Part shown: piece after piece, positions 26,313-36,525 of the stretch
Position numbering within the stretch: the first letter of the stretch is position 1
How the letters are laid out: each line of letters starts with the position of its first letter
Assembly (NCBI RefSeq): GCF_003583935.1
Contig: NZ_QYRN01000006.1
Coordinates: forward strand, 124,001 to 188,000
Source: Aureimonas flava
GTDB taxonomy: Bacteria; Pseudomonadota; Alphaproteobacteria; Rhizobiales; Rhizobiaceae
Length of the DNA: 64,000 nt
Direction: 5' to 3'
Notes under the pieces: model-generated
What the model was told of the DNA's origin: nothing
Seen by the model: the letters and a program-made list of their open reading frames with translations, nothing else
Database searches by the model: none
Position numbers and translations under genes: made by a program

Positions 26313-26741
26313 TCAGCGCGCCTCCCGCACGATCCGGGCCCGGCGCGGTGGCGAGATCGGCCGCGTCACGCCGCTCCGGTTGATCACCGATCCGTCCGAG
26401 CGGGCGAAGTCCCCGGCCGTGTCCGGCTCGATGGTGGAGCGCCCTTCGGCGGCGCGGAGCCGGGACGACGTGCCGTCGGCATCCGGGCGCACGATGCGCG
26501 GGTGCAGGTACGAATCGTCGTAGTCGCGCCCGTAGGCCCGCTCCTGAACCGTGTCGCCGAACACCGGAGCGTTGGGGATCGCGAGCGGGGGCGACGGCGG
26601 CCGATAGCCGGCGATCGGCGCCCCCGACATGGACTGGCCGACCGAGATGCCCGGCGGCCCCGGATCGAAGGGCTGGGCGCCGGCCTCGGCGGCGAGCGAG
26701 GCCGCCAGGGCGACGGCGGCGGCGTGCGGACGGAATGGCAT
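26313..26741 (-). CDS. Exported Pro/Arg-rich protein of unknown function
   Basis: This 142-residue protein has a short signal peptide (MPFRPHAAAVALAASLAAEA, cleavage near AGA-QP). The mature part is Pro/Gly/Arg-rich, with YDDSYLHPRIVRPDADG and a basic tail (PISPPRRARIVREAR). No family is recognised. It is read in the same direction as the Ser-rich exported gene 115 bp downstream, so the two may be one transcript, divergent from ureC. The pair interrupts the urease genes. Confidence 0.55.
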   Translation of the reverse strand: MPFRPHAAAVALAASLAAEAGAQPFDPGPPGISVGQSMSGAPIAGYRPPSPPLAIPNAPVFGDTVQERAYGRDYDDSYLHPRIVRPDADGTSSRLRAAEGRSTIEPDTAGDFARSDGSVINRSGVTRPISPPRRARIVREAR

Positions 26742-26872
26742 CGTGTTCTCCCGGTTTCCGAAGGGCAACGCGCGGCGCGCAAAAAAGCTCGGTGACCCCG
26801 CGGCGGGAGGCAGACAAGCCGGCGCGCGCGGCCTAGTCTTGTGCGGCGCAACCGCAAGTCGCCGGAGGAGCC

Positions 26873-28585
26873 GTGTCCACTTCGATCTCTCGTCCCGCCT
26901 ACGCCGCCATGTACGGGCCGACCACCGGGGACCGCGTGCGGCTGGCCGACACCGATCTCCTGATCGAGGTGGAACGGGATCTGACCACCTACGGCGAGGA
27001 GGTCAAGTTCGGGGGCGGCAAGGTGATCCGCGACGGCTTGGGCCAGTCGCAGCGCTCGCGCGCCGAAGGGGCGGTCGACACGGTGATCACCAACGCGCTG
27101 ATCCTCGACCATTCGGGGATCTACAAGGCCGACGTCGGCCTGCGGGGCGGGCGCATCGCGGCGATCGGCAAGGCGGGCAACCCGGACACGCAGCCGGACG
27201 TCACCATCGTGGTCGGCCCGGGCACGGAGGCGATCGCCGGCGAGGGCAAGATCCTCACCGCCGGCGGCATCGACAGCCACATCCACTTCATCTGCCCGCA
27301 GCAGATCGACGAGGCGCTGTATTCCGGCGTCACCACCATGATCGGCGGCGGCACCGGCCCCGCCCACGGCACGCTCGCCACCACCTGCACGCCCGGCCCC
27401 TGGCACCTGGCCCGCATGATCCAGTCGCTCGACGCCTTTCCGATGAACTTCGCGCTGTCGGGCAAGGGCAACGCCTCCCAGCCGCAGGCGCTGGTGGAGA
27501 TGGTCAAGGCGGGTGCCGCCGCGCTCAAGCTGCACGAGGACTGGGGCACCACGCCCGCCGCCATCGACTGCTGCCTCTCGGTGGCCGACGACCACGACGT
27601 GCAGGTGATGATCCACACCGACACGCTGAACGAATCCGGCTTCGTGGAGAACACGGTGGACGCCTTCCGGGGGCGCACCATCCACGCCTTCCACACCGAG
27701 GGCGCGGGCGGCGGCCACGCGCCCGACATCATCCGCGTCTGCGGCCTGCCCAACGTCCTGCCGGGGTCCACCAACCCGACCCGGCCCTACACGGTGAACA
27801 CGCTGGAGGAGCATCTCGACATGCTCATGGTGTGCCACCATCTCGACGCCTCGATCCCCGAGGACATCGCCTTCGCCGAATCGCGCATCCGCAAGGAGAC
27901 GATCGCTGCGGAGGACATCCTCCACGACATCGGCGCCTTCTCCATCATCGCCTCCGACAGCCAGGCGATGGGCCGGGTCGGCGAGGTGGTGATCCGCACC
28001 TGGCAGACCGCCGACAAGATGAAGCGGCAGCGCGGCGCGTTGCCGGGCGAAACCGGCGACAACGACAACCTGCGCGCCCGACGCTACGTGGCGAAATACA
28101 CGATCAACCCGGCCATCGCGCATGGCCTGTCGCGGGAGATCGGCTCGGTGGAGGTCGGCAAGCGCGCCGATCTCGTTCTCTGGGATCCGGCCTTCTTCGG
28201 CGTGAAGCCGGCCATGGTGCTGCTCGGCGGCACGATCGCGGCCGCCCCGATGGGCGATCCCAACGCCTCGATCCCGACGCCGCAGCCGATGCACTACCGG
28301 CCAATGTTCGGTGCCTTCGGCAAGGCCGTGGGCGCCAGCGGCGTGACCTTCGTGTCGGGCGCGGCGATGGCCGACGGGCTGCGCGAGAAGCTCGGCTGCG
28401 AGAAGACGTTCCTGGCGGTGGAGAACACCCGGTCGGGCATCTCCAAGGCCTCCATGATCCTCAACGACCGGACGCCGCACATCGAGGTGAATCCGGAAAC
28501 CTACGAGGTGCGCGCCGACGGCGAGCTTCTCACCTGCGAGCCCGCCAAGGTCCTTCCGATGGCGCAGCGGTACTTCCTGTTCTAG
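26873..28585 (+). CDS. ureC: Urease alpha (catalytic) subunit
   Basis: This 570-residue amidohydrolase is the nickel-containing catalytic subunit. All active-site residues are present: His136 and His138 (DSHIHF), carbamylated Lys219 (ALKLHEDWG), the His pair in IHTDTLNE and [12 protein letters not shown], the flap Cys321 in VCHHLD and Asp362 (SDSQAMGR). It starts with GTG after GGAGGAG. Length matches the family. ureE follows only after a DUF29 gene and a lysozyme-inhibitor gene. Confidence 0.98.
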   Translation: MSTSISRPAYAAMYGPTTGDRVRLADTDLLIEVERDLTTYGEEVKFGGGKVIRDGLGQSQRSRAEGAVDTVITNALILDHSGIYKADVGLRGGRIAAIGKAGNPDTQPDVTIVVGPGTEAIAGEGKILTAGGIDSHIHFICPQQIDEALYSGVTTMIGGGTGPAHGTLATTCTPGPWHLARMIQSLDAFPMNFALSGKGNASQPQALVEMVKAGAAALKLHEDWGTTPAAIDCCLSVADDHDVQVMIHTDTLNESGFVENTVDAFRGRTIHAFHTEGAGGGHAPDIIRVCGLPNVLPGSTNPTRPYTVNTLEEHLDMLMVCHHLDASIPEDIAFAESRIRKETIAAEDILHDIGAFSIIASDSQAMGRVGEVVIRTWQTADKMKRQRGALPGETGDNDNLRARRYVAKYTINPAIAHGLSREIGSVEVGKRADLVLWDPAFFGVKPAMVLLGGTIAAAPMGDPNASIPTPQPMHYRPMFGAFGKAVGASGVTFVSGAAMADGLREKLGCEKTFLAVENTRSGISKASMILNDRTPHIEVNPETYEVRADGELLTCEPAKVLPMAQRYFLF

Positions 28586-28594
28586 GGTCGCTGC

Positions 28595-29053
28595 ATGGCC
28601 AAGCCGCACGTCGCCGACGCCCCGCTTCACGAACGCGACGCCAACGTCTGGACGCAGAACCAGGCGGCGAAGCCGCGCGCGCGGACGTACGCTTCGATCG
28701 ACCGGCGCGACACGGCCGAGGAACTCGAGAGCCTCGGCGCCCTCCGGCGCGGCGAGATCGAAAGCCGGAGGAACGTCCCGCTTCCGCATTTCCCGAAAGG
28801 GACCTGCCAGCCGTCCCTCAGGTCCGGCGGTCGGAAGGGCGCGATCGCCGAGCAGCGCCGTCGGCTGCATCGGCGAATGACCGGGAGCCCGAGCCTGAAA
28901 ATCTATCCCGACGAGGTGTTGGCGGAAGAATTCGCGCGCGCCGGGACCCTCGCTGCGTCCGGGGCCGATCTTCCCGGAGACGCCTTCCCGCAATCCTGCC
29001 CCTTTCGGCTGGAAGACATCCTCCTTCCCGATTTCTACCCTGACGGCGAATGA
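28595..29053 (+). CDS. DUF29 family protein
   Basis: This 152-residue protein has the DUF29 layout: an N-terminal ERDANVWTQNQA, then DTAEELESLG, EIESRRNVPLPHFPKG, AIAEQRRRLHR and the C-terminal LPGDAFPQSCPFRLEDILLPDFYP. DUF29 proteins are common and often multi-copy in alphaproteobacteria and cyanobacteria, and their function is unknown. Several usually hydrophobic positions are replaced here by Arg, Pro or Lys (for example KPRARTYASI), so it may be a decaying copy. Its stop overlaps the next gene by 4 bp (ATGA). Confidence 0.75.
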   Translation: MAKPHVADAPLHERDANVWTQNQAAKPRARTYASIDRRDTAEELESLGALRRGEIESRRNVPLPHFPKGTCQPSLRSGGRKGAIAEQRRRLHRRMTGSPSLKIYPDEVLAEEFARAGTLAASGADLPGDAFPQSCPFRLEDILLPDFYPDGE

Positions 29054-29409
29054 AGACTGCCCTGATCCTGCCCGCGGCGCTGACCGCGCTGGTTGCCGGC
29101 GCCAAGGCCGACCCGCTGACGCTCGACCTGCCCGGCGCGCCCGAGCGCATGCGCTTCGCCTACGAGTGCTCCGACGGCGTGCGCCGCGAGGTGGAATACG
29201 TGAACCTTCCCGACAACGACCTCGCGCTGGTCGAGGCGGGGCCCAGCCGGCGCCTCTTCGTCGGCGTCATCTCCGCATCGGGGGCGAAATACGCGGCCGG
29301 CGCGCAGGTCTGGTGGTCCAAGGGGACCGAAGCCAGCCTCCTCGACGTCACCAAGGGCGATGCGCCGGTCGCCGAATGCCAACAATCCAGGAAAGGGCCG
29401 CGCGGTTGA
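29050..29409 (+). CDS. Periplasmic MliC/PliC-like c-type lysozyme inhibitor
   Basis: This 119-residue protein has a signal peptide (MKTALILPAALTALVAGAKA) without a lipobox Cys, so it is probably periplasmic (PliC-like) rather than a lipoprotein. The MliC pattern is seen in MRFAYECSDG, YVNLPDNDLALVEAG and SGAKYAAGAQVWWSKGTEASL, with two cysteines that could pair. It would protect the cell wall from host c-type lysozyme. It overlaps DUF29 at its start and runs 34 bp into ureE, so it is embedded in the urease transcript. Confidence 0.8.
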   Translation: MKTALILPAALTALVAGAKADPLTLDLPGAPERMRFAYECSDGVRREVEYVNLPDNDLALVEAGPSRRLFVGVISASGAKYAAGAQVWWSKGTEASLLDVTKGDAPVAECQQSRKGPRG

Positions 29410-29858
29410 TCGAGGCAGGACAGATCCGCGAGCGGGGCCGTTGGGACGCTCCGGCCGACGACACGATCACGCTGGACGAGGCGCAGCGCCATCGGCGCCG
29501 GATGGCCATGGTGTCGGACGGCGGCATCGCCTTCCTGCTCGATCTGCCCGAGGCGCGTCTCCTGGTGGAGGGCGACGCGATCGTCCTGTCGGACGGGCGC
29601 CTGGTCGAGGTGCGGGCGAAGCCCGAACCGCTGCTCAGCGTCCGGGGACGCGACGCCGACCACCTTCTCCAGATCGCCTGGCAGATCGGCAATCGGCATC
29701 TGCCCTGCCAGATCCGCGACGGGCGCATCCTCCTGCGCCGCGACCACGTGATCGCCGACATGCTGCGCGGGCTGGGCGCCGATGTCCACGAGGTCGAGGC
29801 GGCGTTCGACCCCGTGGGGGGCGCCTATGCGGGCGGCCATCACCACGCGCATGACTGA
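29376..29858 (+). CDS. ureE: Urease accessory protein UreE (nickel chaperone)
   Basis: This 160-residue nickel chaperone delivers Ni to the UreD-F-G complex. It has the two-domain UreE form: an N-terminal peptide-binding-like domain (DDTITLDEAQRHRRR, FLLDLPEARLLVEGDAI), the metal-binding half with LLQIAWQIGNRHLPCQI (conserved His at the dimer Ni site), and a short His tail GGHHHAHD. The ATG at 29376 lies inside the lysozyme-inhibitor gene. UreF starts 8 bp before its stop. Confidence 0.92.
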   Translation: MPTIQERAARLIEAGQIRERGRWDAPADDTITLDEAQRHRRRMAMVSDGGIAFLLDLPEARLLVEGDAIVLSDGRLVEVRAKPEPLLSVRGRDADHLLQIAWQIGNRHLPCQIRDGRILLRRDHVIADMLRGLGADVHEVEAAFDPVGGAYAGGHHHAHD

Positions 29859-30530
29859 CGGTCCGCCGCCGGCGGGGACCTGCGATCTCGCGGCGCTGGT
29901 GAAGCTTCAGACCTGGCTGTCGCCGGCCTTCCCCGTTGGCGCCTTCGGCTATTCGCACGGGCTGGAGGCGGCGATCGCGGGCGGGCTCCTGCGCGATTCG
30001 CCCGGCTGTCACGACTGGATCGCGACGCTGCTGGAATACGGCAGCGGCTGGAACGACCTGGTGCTTCTCGCGGCGGCCCACCGCGCGGCGGCGGCGGGGC
30101 GGGACGAGGACCTCACCGAGCTCGCGGACCTTGCGGCCGCCTTGTCCGGCTCGGCCGAGCGCCGCCGCGAAACCGCGGACCTCGGGGCGGCCTTCGCTGC
30201 GGCGGCCGCGCCCTGGGGCTCGGGACGGGGGGCGGCGATGCCCTATCCGGTGGGGGTCGGCGCCCTTGCCGCGCAACAGCGCGTGCCGCTCGAAGCCGCC
30301 TGCGCGGCCTTCGCCCACGCGTTCGCCGCCAATCTCCTCAGCGTCTGCGTGCGCCTCGTGCCGCTCGGCCAGCGCGAGGCGGTGGCGATCCTGCATGCGT
30401 TCGAGCCCGTGCTGGAGCGGGTGGCCCGATGCGCCGGCGCCTCGACGCCGGACGACCTCGGCTCGGCGGCGATCCTGTCGGACATTCAGGCGATGCGACA
30501 CGAAACCCTGGAAACGAGGCTATTTCGCAC

Positions 30531-30534
<4 letters not shown>
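29851..30534 (+). CDS. ureF: Urease accessory protein UreF
   Basis: This 227-residue helical protein binds UreD and recruits UreG for urease activation. Family motifs: [21 protein letters not shown] at the N-terminus, [12 protein letters not shown] in the middle, and a C-terminal [19 protein letters not shown], which forms the UreG/UreD-contacting tail. It overlaps ureE by 8 bp and ureG by 4 bp (ATGA), showing translational coupling. Confidence 0.95.
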
Positions 30535-31190
<656 letters not shown>

Positions 31191-31193
31191 GCG

Positions 31194-32531
31194 ATGGCGC
31201 GCCTGTTCCTGAAATCGCCGCTCGCCGTCCACGCGCCGGGCGCCGAGGGCGGGCTCGTGGTGGAGGACGGCCGGATCGCGGAGCTGGTGGCGTCGGGCGG
31301 CGCGCCCGCCGCGCCCGTGGACGAGACCTTCGACGCCTTCGCCCACGTGGTGCTGCCGGGCCTCGTCAACACGCACCACCACTTCTACCAGACGCTGACC
31401 CGCGCCCATCCCGCGGCGGTGGACAAGGAGCTGTTTCCCTGGCTCCAGGCGTTGTATCCGATCTGGGCGAGGCTCGATCCGCACAGCTTCCGCCTGTCGG
31501 TGCGCCTGGCGCTGACCGAGCTGCTCCTGTCCGGCTGCACCACGGCGGCCGACCACCACTACCTCTTCCCACAGGGGCTCGGCGATGCGATCGACGTCGA
31601 GGCCGAGGAGGCGCGGGCCCTCGGCATCCGCGTGACGCTGACGCGCGGCTCCATGAACCTGTCGCAGAAGGACGGTGGCCTGCCGCCCGATTCCGTGGTG
31701 CAGGACGAGGACGAGATTCTCGCCGATTCGGAACGGCTGCTGACGACGCTCCACGAGCCGGGCGAGGGCGCGATGGTGCAGGTGGCGCTGGCGCCCTGTT
31801 CGCCCTTTTCCGTGACCAAGAGCCTGATGGAGAAGAGCGCCGGGCTTGCGGAGCGGTTCGACTGCCGGCTCCACACCCATCTCGGCGAGACCGAGGACGA
31901 GAACCGCTTCTGCGAGGAACGCTTCGGCTGCCGGCCGGTGGACTACCTGGAGGAGGTCGGCTGGCTCGGGCCTCGCACCTGGCTCGCCCACGGCATCCAT
32001 CTCACCACGGAGGAATGCCGACGGCTCGGCCGGCATCGCGTCGGCGTCTGCCATTGCCCGACCTCCAACGCGGTGCTCGCCTCGGGTTTCTGTCCCACGG
32101 CGGAGCTGGAGGCGGCCGGAAGCCCGGTCGGCCTCGGGGTCGACGGCTCGGCCTCCAACGACAGTTCCAACATGATGGAGGCGGTCCGCCACGCGCTGAT
32201 GGTCAATCGCCTGCGGCGCGGCTCCGCCTCCGCCGTCACCGCGCGCGACGCCATCCGCTGGGCGAGCGAGGGCTCGGCCGCCTGCCTCGGACGCACGGAC
32301 ATCGGGCGGATCGCCGTGGGCTCCCAGGCGGACCTTGCCCTGTTCACGCTGGACGAGCTTCGCTTCTCCGGGGCGCACGACCCGATCGCCGCGCTCGTGC
32401 TGTGCGGGGCCACGCGGGCCGACCGCGTGATGGTGGCAGGGCGCTGGCGCGTCGTGGACGGGATGCCGGTCGGCCTCGATCTCGCGCGGCTGCGCCGCGA
32501 GCACGGCGAAGCCGCGCGCCGCTTCGCCTGA
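31194..32531 (+). CDS. 8-oxoguanine deaminase (amidohydrolase)
   Basis: This 445-residue amidohydrolase of the TrzN/AtzA-like group has NTHHHFYQTLTRA, WLQALYPIWARL, HTHLGETEDENRF, AHGIHL and LGVDGSASNDSSNMMEA, the pattern of enzymes annotated as 8-oxoguanine deaminase, which convert 8-oxoguanine to urate and ammonia. Substrates such as other hydroxylated purines or cytosine analogues are possible, but the neighbours (urease, allA, xdh, puuD, guaD) favour a purine. It follows ureG by 3 bp and is convergent with the methyltransferase gene. Confidence 0.88.
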   Translation: MARLFLKSPLAVHAPGAEGGLVVEDGRIAELVASGGAPAAPVDETFDAFAHVVLPGLVNTHHHFYQTLTRAHPAAVDKELFPWLQALYPIWARLDPHSFRLSVRLALTELLLSGCTTAADHHYLFPQGLGDAIDVEAEEARALGIRVTLTRGSMNLSQKDGGLPPDSVVQDEDEILADSERLLTTLHEPGEGAMVQVALAPCSPFSVTKSLMEKSAGLAERFDCRLHTHLGETEDENRFCEERFGCRPVDYLEEVGWLGPRTWLAHGIHLTTEECRRLGRHRVGVCHCPTSNAVLASGFCPTAELEAAGSPVGLGVDGSASNDSSNMMEAVRHALMVNRLRRGSASAVTARDAIRWASEGSAACLGRTDIGRIAVGSQADLALFTLDELRFSGAHDPIAALVLCGATRADRVMVAGRWRVVDGMPVGLDLARLRREHGEAARRFA

Positions 32532-32537
32532 GAAACG

Positions 32538-33296
32538 CTAGAGGCGCCGGCAGCGAAAGGCGCTGGTGACGTAGGGCATCGTCACCTCGCTCTTGCCCGC
32601 GAGATCCGGGGTCGCGTCGATCACGGCCTGGAGGCGGTCTGCGACCGTCTCGCGCTCCGGCGCCGGCAGCGCGGCGACGAAGCTCACCGACAGGAACCGG
32701 TCGAGGATCACGTGCTCGGCCGCGCCGCGATGCGCGTGGGCGAAACGCGTTTCCTCGAGCGGCGCGAACCCGTGCGCCGGGAACATCGCCCGCCACGCGC
32801 CCGATCCGTAGCGCGGCGCGTCGTCGGCCCACGCGTCGACCACTTCGCCGAGCGCGCGTACCCACGGCACCGTCTCGTCCCGCACGTTCCAGACCAGCAG
32901 AAGCGAACCGCCGGGCTTCAGCACCCGTCGGAACTCGCCCATCGCCTCCGGCGTCGCGAACCAGTGGAAGGACTGCGCGCAGCACACGGCGTCGATCGAG
33001 CCATCCGGGAAGGGAAGGTCGGCCGCCACCGCCTCGATCGCGCGGATGCCGGGGTGATGTGCGCAGAACGCCGCGCGCATCGCCTCCACCGGCTCCACCG
33101 CGACGACCTCGCAGCCCGTTCGCGCCAGATGCGGGGTGAACTTGCCCGTGCCCGCCCCGATCTCCGCCGCGATGCGACCCGGCCCGAGCGAGGCGGCGAG
33201 CCATTCGTCCAACGCCGGCGGATAGTCCGGGCGGCCGCGCATGTAGGTGTCCGCGGTCCGGTTGAACCCCTCGCCGGCCGCGCGGTGCACGCTCAT
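32538..33296 (-). CDS. Class I SAM-dependent methyltransferase
   Basis: This 252-residue methyltransferase has the SAM-binding motif I AAEIGAGTGKFTPHLA, the acidic end of strand 2 (VVAVEPVEAM) and a motif IV region DAVCCAQSFHWFATPEAM. It matches methyltransferase-11-type proteins (SmtA/UbiE-like group), and the acceptor is unknown. The C-terminal half is family-specific. It shares a strand with gcd, 12 bp downstream of it, probably in the same transcript. Confidence 0.85.
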   Translation of the reverse strand: MSVHRAAGEGFNRTADTYMRGRPDYPPALDEWLAASLGPGRIAAEIGAGTGKFTPHLARTGCEVVAVEPVEAMRAAFCAHHPGIRAIEAVAADLPFPDGSIDAVCCAQSFHWFATPEAMGEFRRVLKPGGSLLLVWNVRDETVPWVRALGEVVDAWADDAPRYGSGAWRAMFPAHGFAPLEETRFAHAHRGAAEHVILDRFLSVSFVAALPAPERETVADRLQAVIDATPDLAGKSEVTMPYVTSAFRCRRL

Positions 33297-33308
33297 CGAA
33301 GGCCGCGC

Positions 33309-35915
33309 TCAGGGCAGCGCGTAGGCGATCACCGAATCGCCGCGCTTGGTGCCGAGCGATCCGTGGCCGCCCGCGACCACCAGAACGTACTGTCGCCCGT
33401 CGGCGCCGCGATAGGTCATCGGCGTCGCCTGGCCGCCGGCCGGCAGACGCGCCTTCCAGAGCTCCTCGCCCGTGGTCACGTCGTAGCCGCGCACGTAGTC
33501 GTCGATCGTGCCCGACAGGAACGCCACGCCGCCGGCCGTCATCATCGGACCGCCGAGATTGGGCACGCCCATACGGAACGGCAGCGGGATCGGCGAGGCA
33601 TCCCGCGTCGTGCCGTTCTTGTGCATCCACGCGGTCTCGCCGGTCGTCAGGTCGACGCCCGCGACATAGCCCCAGGGCGGCTGCTGGCAGGGCAGGCCGA
33701 GCGCCGAGGTGAAGGGGCCGAGCTCGATCGCGTAGGGCGCGCCGAAGTTCTCGTTCAGGGCGGGCAGCGCGCCCTGGGGCTGACTGTCGTTCACCACCAG
33801 GGTCCGGCTGTCGGGCCGGGGCACGAGGCGCGAGGTGAAGGCGAGGTAGGTCGGCGTCGCGAACATCACGCCGCGCGCCGGGTCCACCGCCACCGAGCCC
33901 CAGTTGAAGACGCCGAAATTACCCGGATAGATCAGCGACCCGTCCAGCGACGGCGGGGTGAACCGGCCGCCGTACGCCAGCCCGTGGAAGGCGATGCGGC
34001 AGGCGAGCTGGTCGAACATCGTGGCGCCCCACATGTCGCGCTCGCGCAAGGGGGGCGGATCGAAGGAGATCGCCGATTTCGGCTGCGTCGGGGCCGCGCG
34101 GTCGGGGAGGACGGCGCCGCCCGGCGCGCGCCGCTCGACCACGGGCATGACCGGCTCGCCGGTGCGCCGGTCGAGCACGAAGATCTCGCCCTGCTTGGTC
34201 GGCTGCACCAGCGCGGGCACGATCTCGTCGCCGATCGGAAGATCGATCAGGCTCGGCTGCGCGGGCACGTCGTAGTCCCACAGGTCGTGGTGCACGGTCT
34301 GGAAGTGCCAGCGCGGCTGGCCGGTGCGGATGTCGAGCGCGACGATCGAGGAGGAATACGCCTCGACCTCGGGCGAGCGGTTGGCACCCCACTGGTCCGG
34401 TGGCTGGTTGCCGAGCGGCACGTAGACGAGGCCGAGCGCCTCGTCGGCGCTCATGATCGACCAGGAATTCGGGCTGTTGGGCGTGTAGGTCTCGCCGGCC
34501 CCGATCGGCTGCGTGTCGTTCGGCTTGCCGGAATCCCAGTTCCACAGGAGGTTGCCCGTGGTGATGTCGAAGGCGCGGATCACGCCTGAGGCCTCGGCGG
34601 TGGAGACGTTGTCGAGCACCGTGCCGCCGACGATCACGCTGTTGCCGGCCACGATCACCGGAGAGGTCGAATAGTATGAGCCCGGATTGACGTTGGGCAT
34701 GCGGTCCCAGAGGTCGATCTGTCCGTCGCCGCCGCCCGCGTTGGCGCAGACCGCGCCGGTCTCGGGGTCGAGGATCACGATCCGTCCGTCGGCGGTGGGC
34801 ATGAAGAGCTTGTCGTCGCAGGTGGCGGTGCGGGCGTTGGCGGCGGCCACCGGCAGGCCGGGATCGGCACTGCCGCCGGTCTCGTCCACCGGTGCGCCGT
34901 CGGAGGCGCCGGGCGTCGCCGCGTCCTCCTGCGGGGCGGTGAGCCCGCCGCCGGCGGCCAGCTCGCTCGCGGTGCCCTGCGGCGCCGTGGATGCCGCAGG
35001 CTGGCTGGGCGAGGCGGGCTCCGCCGGTGCGGCGGCCTGCGGCGCGGCCGCCGCGGCCGCCTCGGCGCTCTGGTAGGACAGGCCCCGGCAGGTGAGATGC
35101 TGGAGTGCCAGCTCGCCCTGGATCACGGGGTCGTAGCGCCAGACCTGCGCGCCGGTGGTGGCGTCGAGCGCGATGACGTTCTGGTGCGGCGTGCAGAGGT
35201 AGAGGCGCTCGCCGATCTTGAGCGGCGTGACCTGGAAGGTGGTCTCCTCCGGATCGCCCGGCTGCGGCTCGTCGCCGGTCTCGAAATGCCAGGCGACCTG
35301 GAGCGAGGACACGTTGTCCGGCGTGACGTCGGTGAGCGGCGAGTAACGCTGGCCCATCTGGCTGCGGCCGTAGGCGAGCCAGTCGCCCTCGGCGACGCCG
35401 CCGTCGCCGACCCCGAGCCGCGTGCCGGGCAGTTCGCCCCGGATGCGATGGAGGTCCGTGAACCAGGACGTGGCGGCGACCGCGACGGCCGCCAGCAGCG
35501 AGGCGGCCAGGAAGGCGCGGTGCCCCGCCACCGGCGACAGGGCGGCCCCGCGCCCGTCCAGCGCGTCGGCCACGGTCCGGCGGGCAAGCGGGCGCGCCAC
35601 CCACGGCAGGAGCAGCAGCGCGCCGATCACGAACACCACGTCGCCGCGCGCGGCCAGCGGCCACCAGTCGAAGCCGACCTCGTAGAGCGCCCAGATCAGG
35701 GTGCCGACCACGAGCACGGCGAAGACGCTGAGCGCCTCCGGGCGGCCGCGATGGAGGAGCACGGCCGTGGTCAGGAAGAGGAGCGCGGCGACCACGTAGT
35801 AGAACGAGCCGCCGACCGCCACGAGCCAGCCGCCGCCCAGGAGAAGGGCGACGCCGCAGAGCCCGACCACCCAGGTCATCACGCGCAGGAAGGTTCGGGA
35901 GGATCTCGTCGGCAT
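33309..35915 (-). CDS. gcd: Membrane-bound PQQ-dependent glucose dehydrogenase with an extra Ala/Pro-rich loop
   Basis: This 868-residue quinoprotein oxidises glucose to gluconolactone in the periplasm and passes electrons to ubiquinone. About five N-terminal transmembrane helices (residues 10-145) are followed by an eight-bladed PQQ propeller, with WLAYGRSQMGQRYSPL, the catalytic Asp block HDLWDYDVPAQPSLIDL, the PQQ-contact Lys in QPTKQGEIFVLDRRTGEP and NLGGPMMTAGG. Between CRGLSYQ and CDDKLFMPTADGRI it carries about 66 extra residues, almost only Ala, Pro, Ser and Gly (about 283-348), where E. coli Gcd has a short loop. Holoenzyme needs PQQ from elsewhere. Confidence 0.93.
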   Translation of the reverse strand: MPTRSSRTFLRVMTWVVGLCGVALLLGGGWLVAVGGSFYYVVAALLFLTTAVLLHRGRPEALSVFAVLVVGTLIWALYEVGFDWWPLAARGDVVFVIGALLLLPWVARPLARRTVADALDGRGAALSPVAGHRAFLAASLLAAVAVAATSWFTDLHRIRGELPGTRLGVGDGGVAEGDWLAYGRSQMGQRYSPLTDVTPDNVSSLQVAWHFETGDEPQPGDPEETTFQVTPLKIGERLYLCTPHQNVIALDATTGAQVWRYDPVIQGELALQHLTCRGLSYQSAEAAAAAAPQAAAPAEPASPSQPAASTAPQGTASELAAGGGLTAPQEDAATPGASDGAPVDETGGSADPGLPVAAANARTATCDDKLFMPTADGRIVILDPETGAVCANAGGGDGQIDLWDRMPNVNPGSYYSTSPVIVAGNSVIVGGTVLDNVSTAEASGVIRAFDITTGNLLWNWDSGKPNDTQPIGAGETYTPNSPNSWSIMSADEALGLVYVPLGNQPPDQWGANRSPEVEAYSSSIVALDIRTGQPRWHFQTVHHDLWDYDVPAQPSLIDLPIGDEIVPALVQPTKQGEIFVLDRRTGEPVMPVVERRAPGGAVLPDRAAPTQPKSAISFDPPPLRERDMWGATMFDQLACRIAFHGLAYGGRFTPPSLDGSLIYPGNFGVFNWGSVAVDPARGVMFATPTYLAFTSRLVPRPDSRTLVVNDSQPQGALPALNENFGAPYAIELGPFTSALGLPCQQPPWGYVAGVDLTTGETAWMHKNGTTRDASPIPLPFRMGVPNLGGPMMTAGGVAFLSGTIDDYVRGYDVTTGEELWKARLPAGGQATPMTYRGADGRQYVLVVAGGHGSLGTKRGDSVIAYALP

Positions 35916-36027
35916 CGCGCGTCCTTTCGCCGGGGCGCGGGGCCCGGCATCCGTGCGACGCCGTGGAACCCTGGCCGGGCACGGCGGACATGTCGCGCGG
36001 CCGCCGGGCGTCAAGCGTCCCGGCGCG

Positions 36028-36525
36028 TCAGCCCTCCACCAGCACCGGCTCGTCCAGCAGGAACTCCGCCAGGTTGCTGCCCGAGCCGCCCCGGTCGACC
36101 ACCAGGAAGTCGGATCGCTCGTCCAGCGCGATCAGCGGATGGTGCCAGGTGCCGCGCGCGTAGGACACGCCCTGCGAGCCGCTCGCCAGGAAGGCCGCCG
36201 GCTCGCCCGGCCGCCCGCCGGCGTCGGGTGCGACCACCACGAGATAGGGCCGCCCCTCCAGCGGCATGAAGGCCTGGCTGCCCAACGGATGGCGCTCCAG
36301 CATCTCGACGCGGAAGGGCAGGGCGAAGGGCTTGCCGCGGAAGATCGAAATCAGCGCATGGCCGCCGCCGCCCGAAACGTCCACCGGCGCGATATCGTGG
36401 AAGCGGGTCGTGGTGCCGTTGTTGATGAGGCGGATCTCGGTGCAGTTGTCGGGCTCGATCACCTCGCCGAACGCCCGGAAGGCTTCGGCGGTCAGCGGCC
36501 GGGGGCGGATGGTGCGCGCGCTCAT
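36028..36525 (-). CDS. allA: Ureidoglycolate lyase
   Basis: This 165-residue cupin-fold enzyme splits ureidoglycolate into glyoxylate and urea, the last carbon step before urease. Family blocks: RPRPLTAEAFRAFGEVI, INNGTTTRFHDIAPVD, MLERHPLGSQAFMPL and ARGTWHHPLIAL. It overlaps the start region of its neighbour: its ATG at 36525 overlaps the stop of puuE-uraD by 4 bp. Both are read towards gcd. Confidence 0.93.
   Translation of the reverse strand: MSARTIRPRPLTAEAFRAFGEVIEPDNCTEIRLINNGTTTRFHDIAPVDVSGGGGHALISIFRGKPFALPFRVEMLERHPLGSQAFMPLEGRPYLVVVAPDAGGRPGEPAAFLASGSQGVSYARGTWHHPLIALDERSDFLVVDRGGSGSNLAEFLLDEPVLVEG

Noticed and set aside
33309-36014. Earlier start for the PQQ glucose dehydrogenase
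   Set aside because: The extra 33 residues are Pro/Arg-rich and precede the first membrane helix. The ATG at 35915 fits the family N-terminus.
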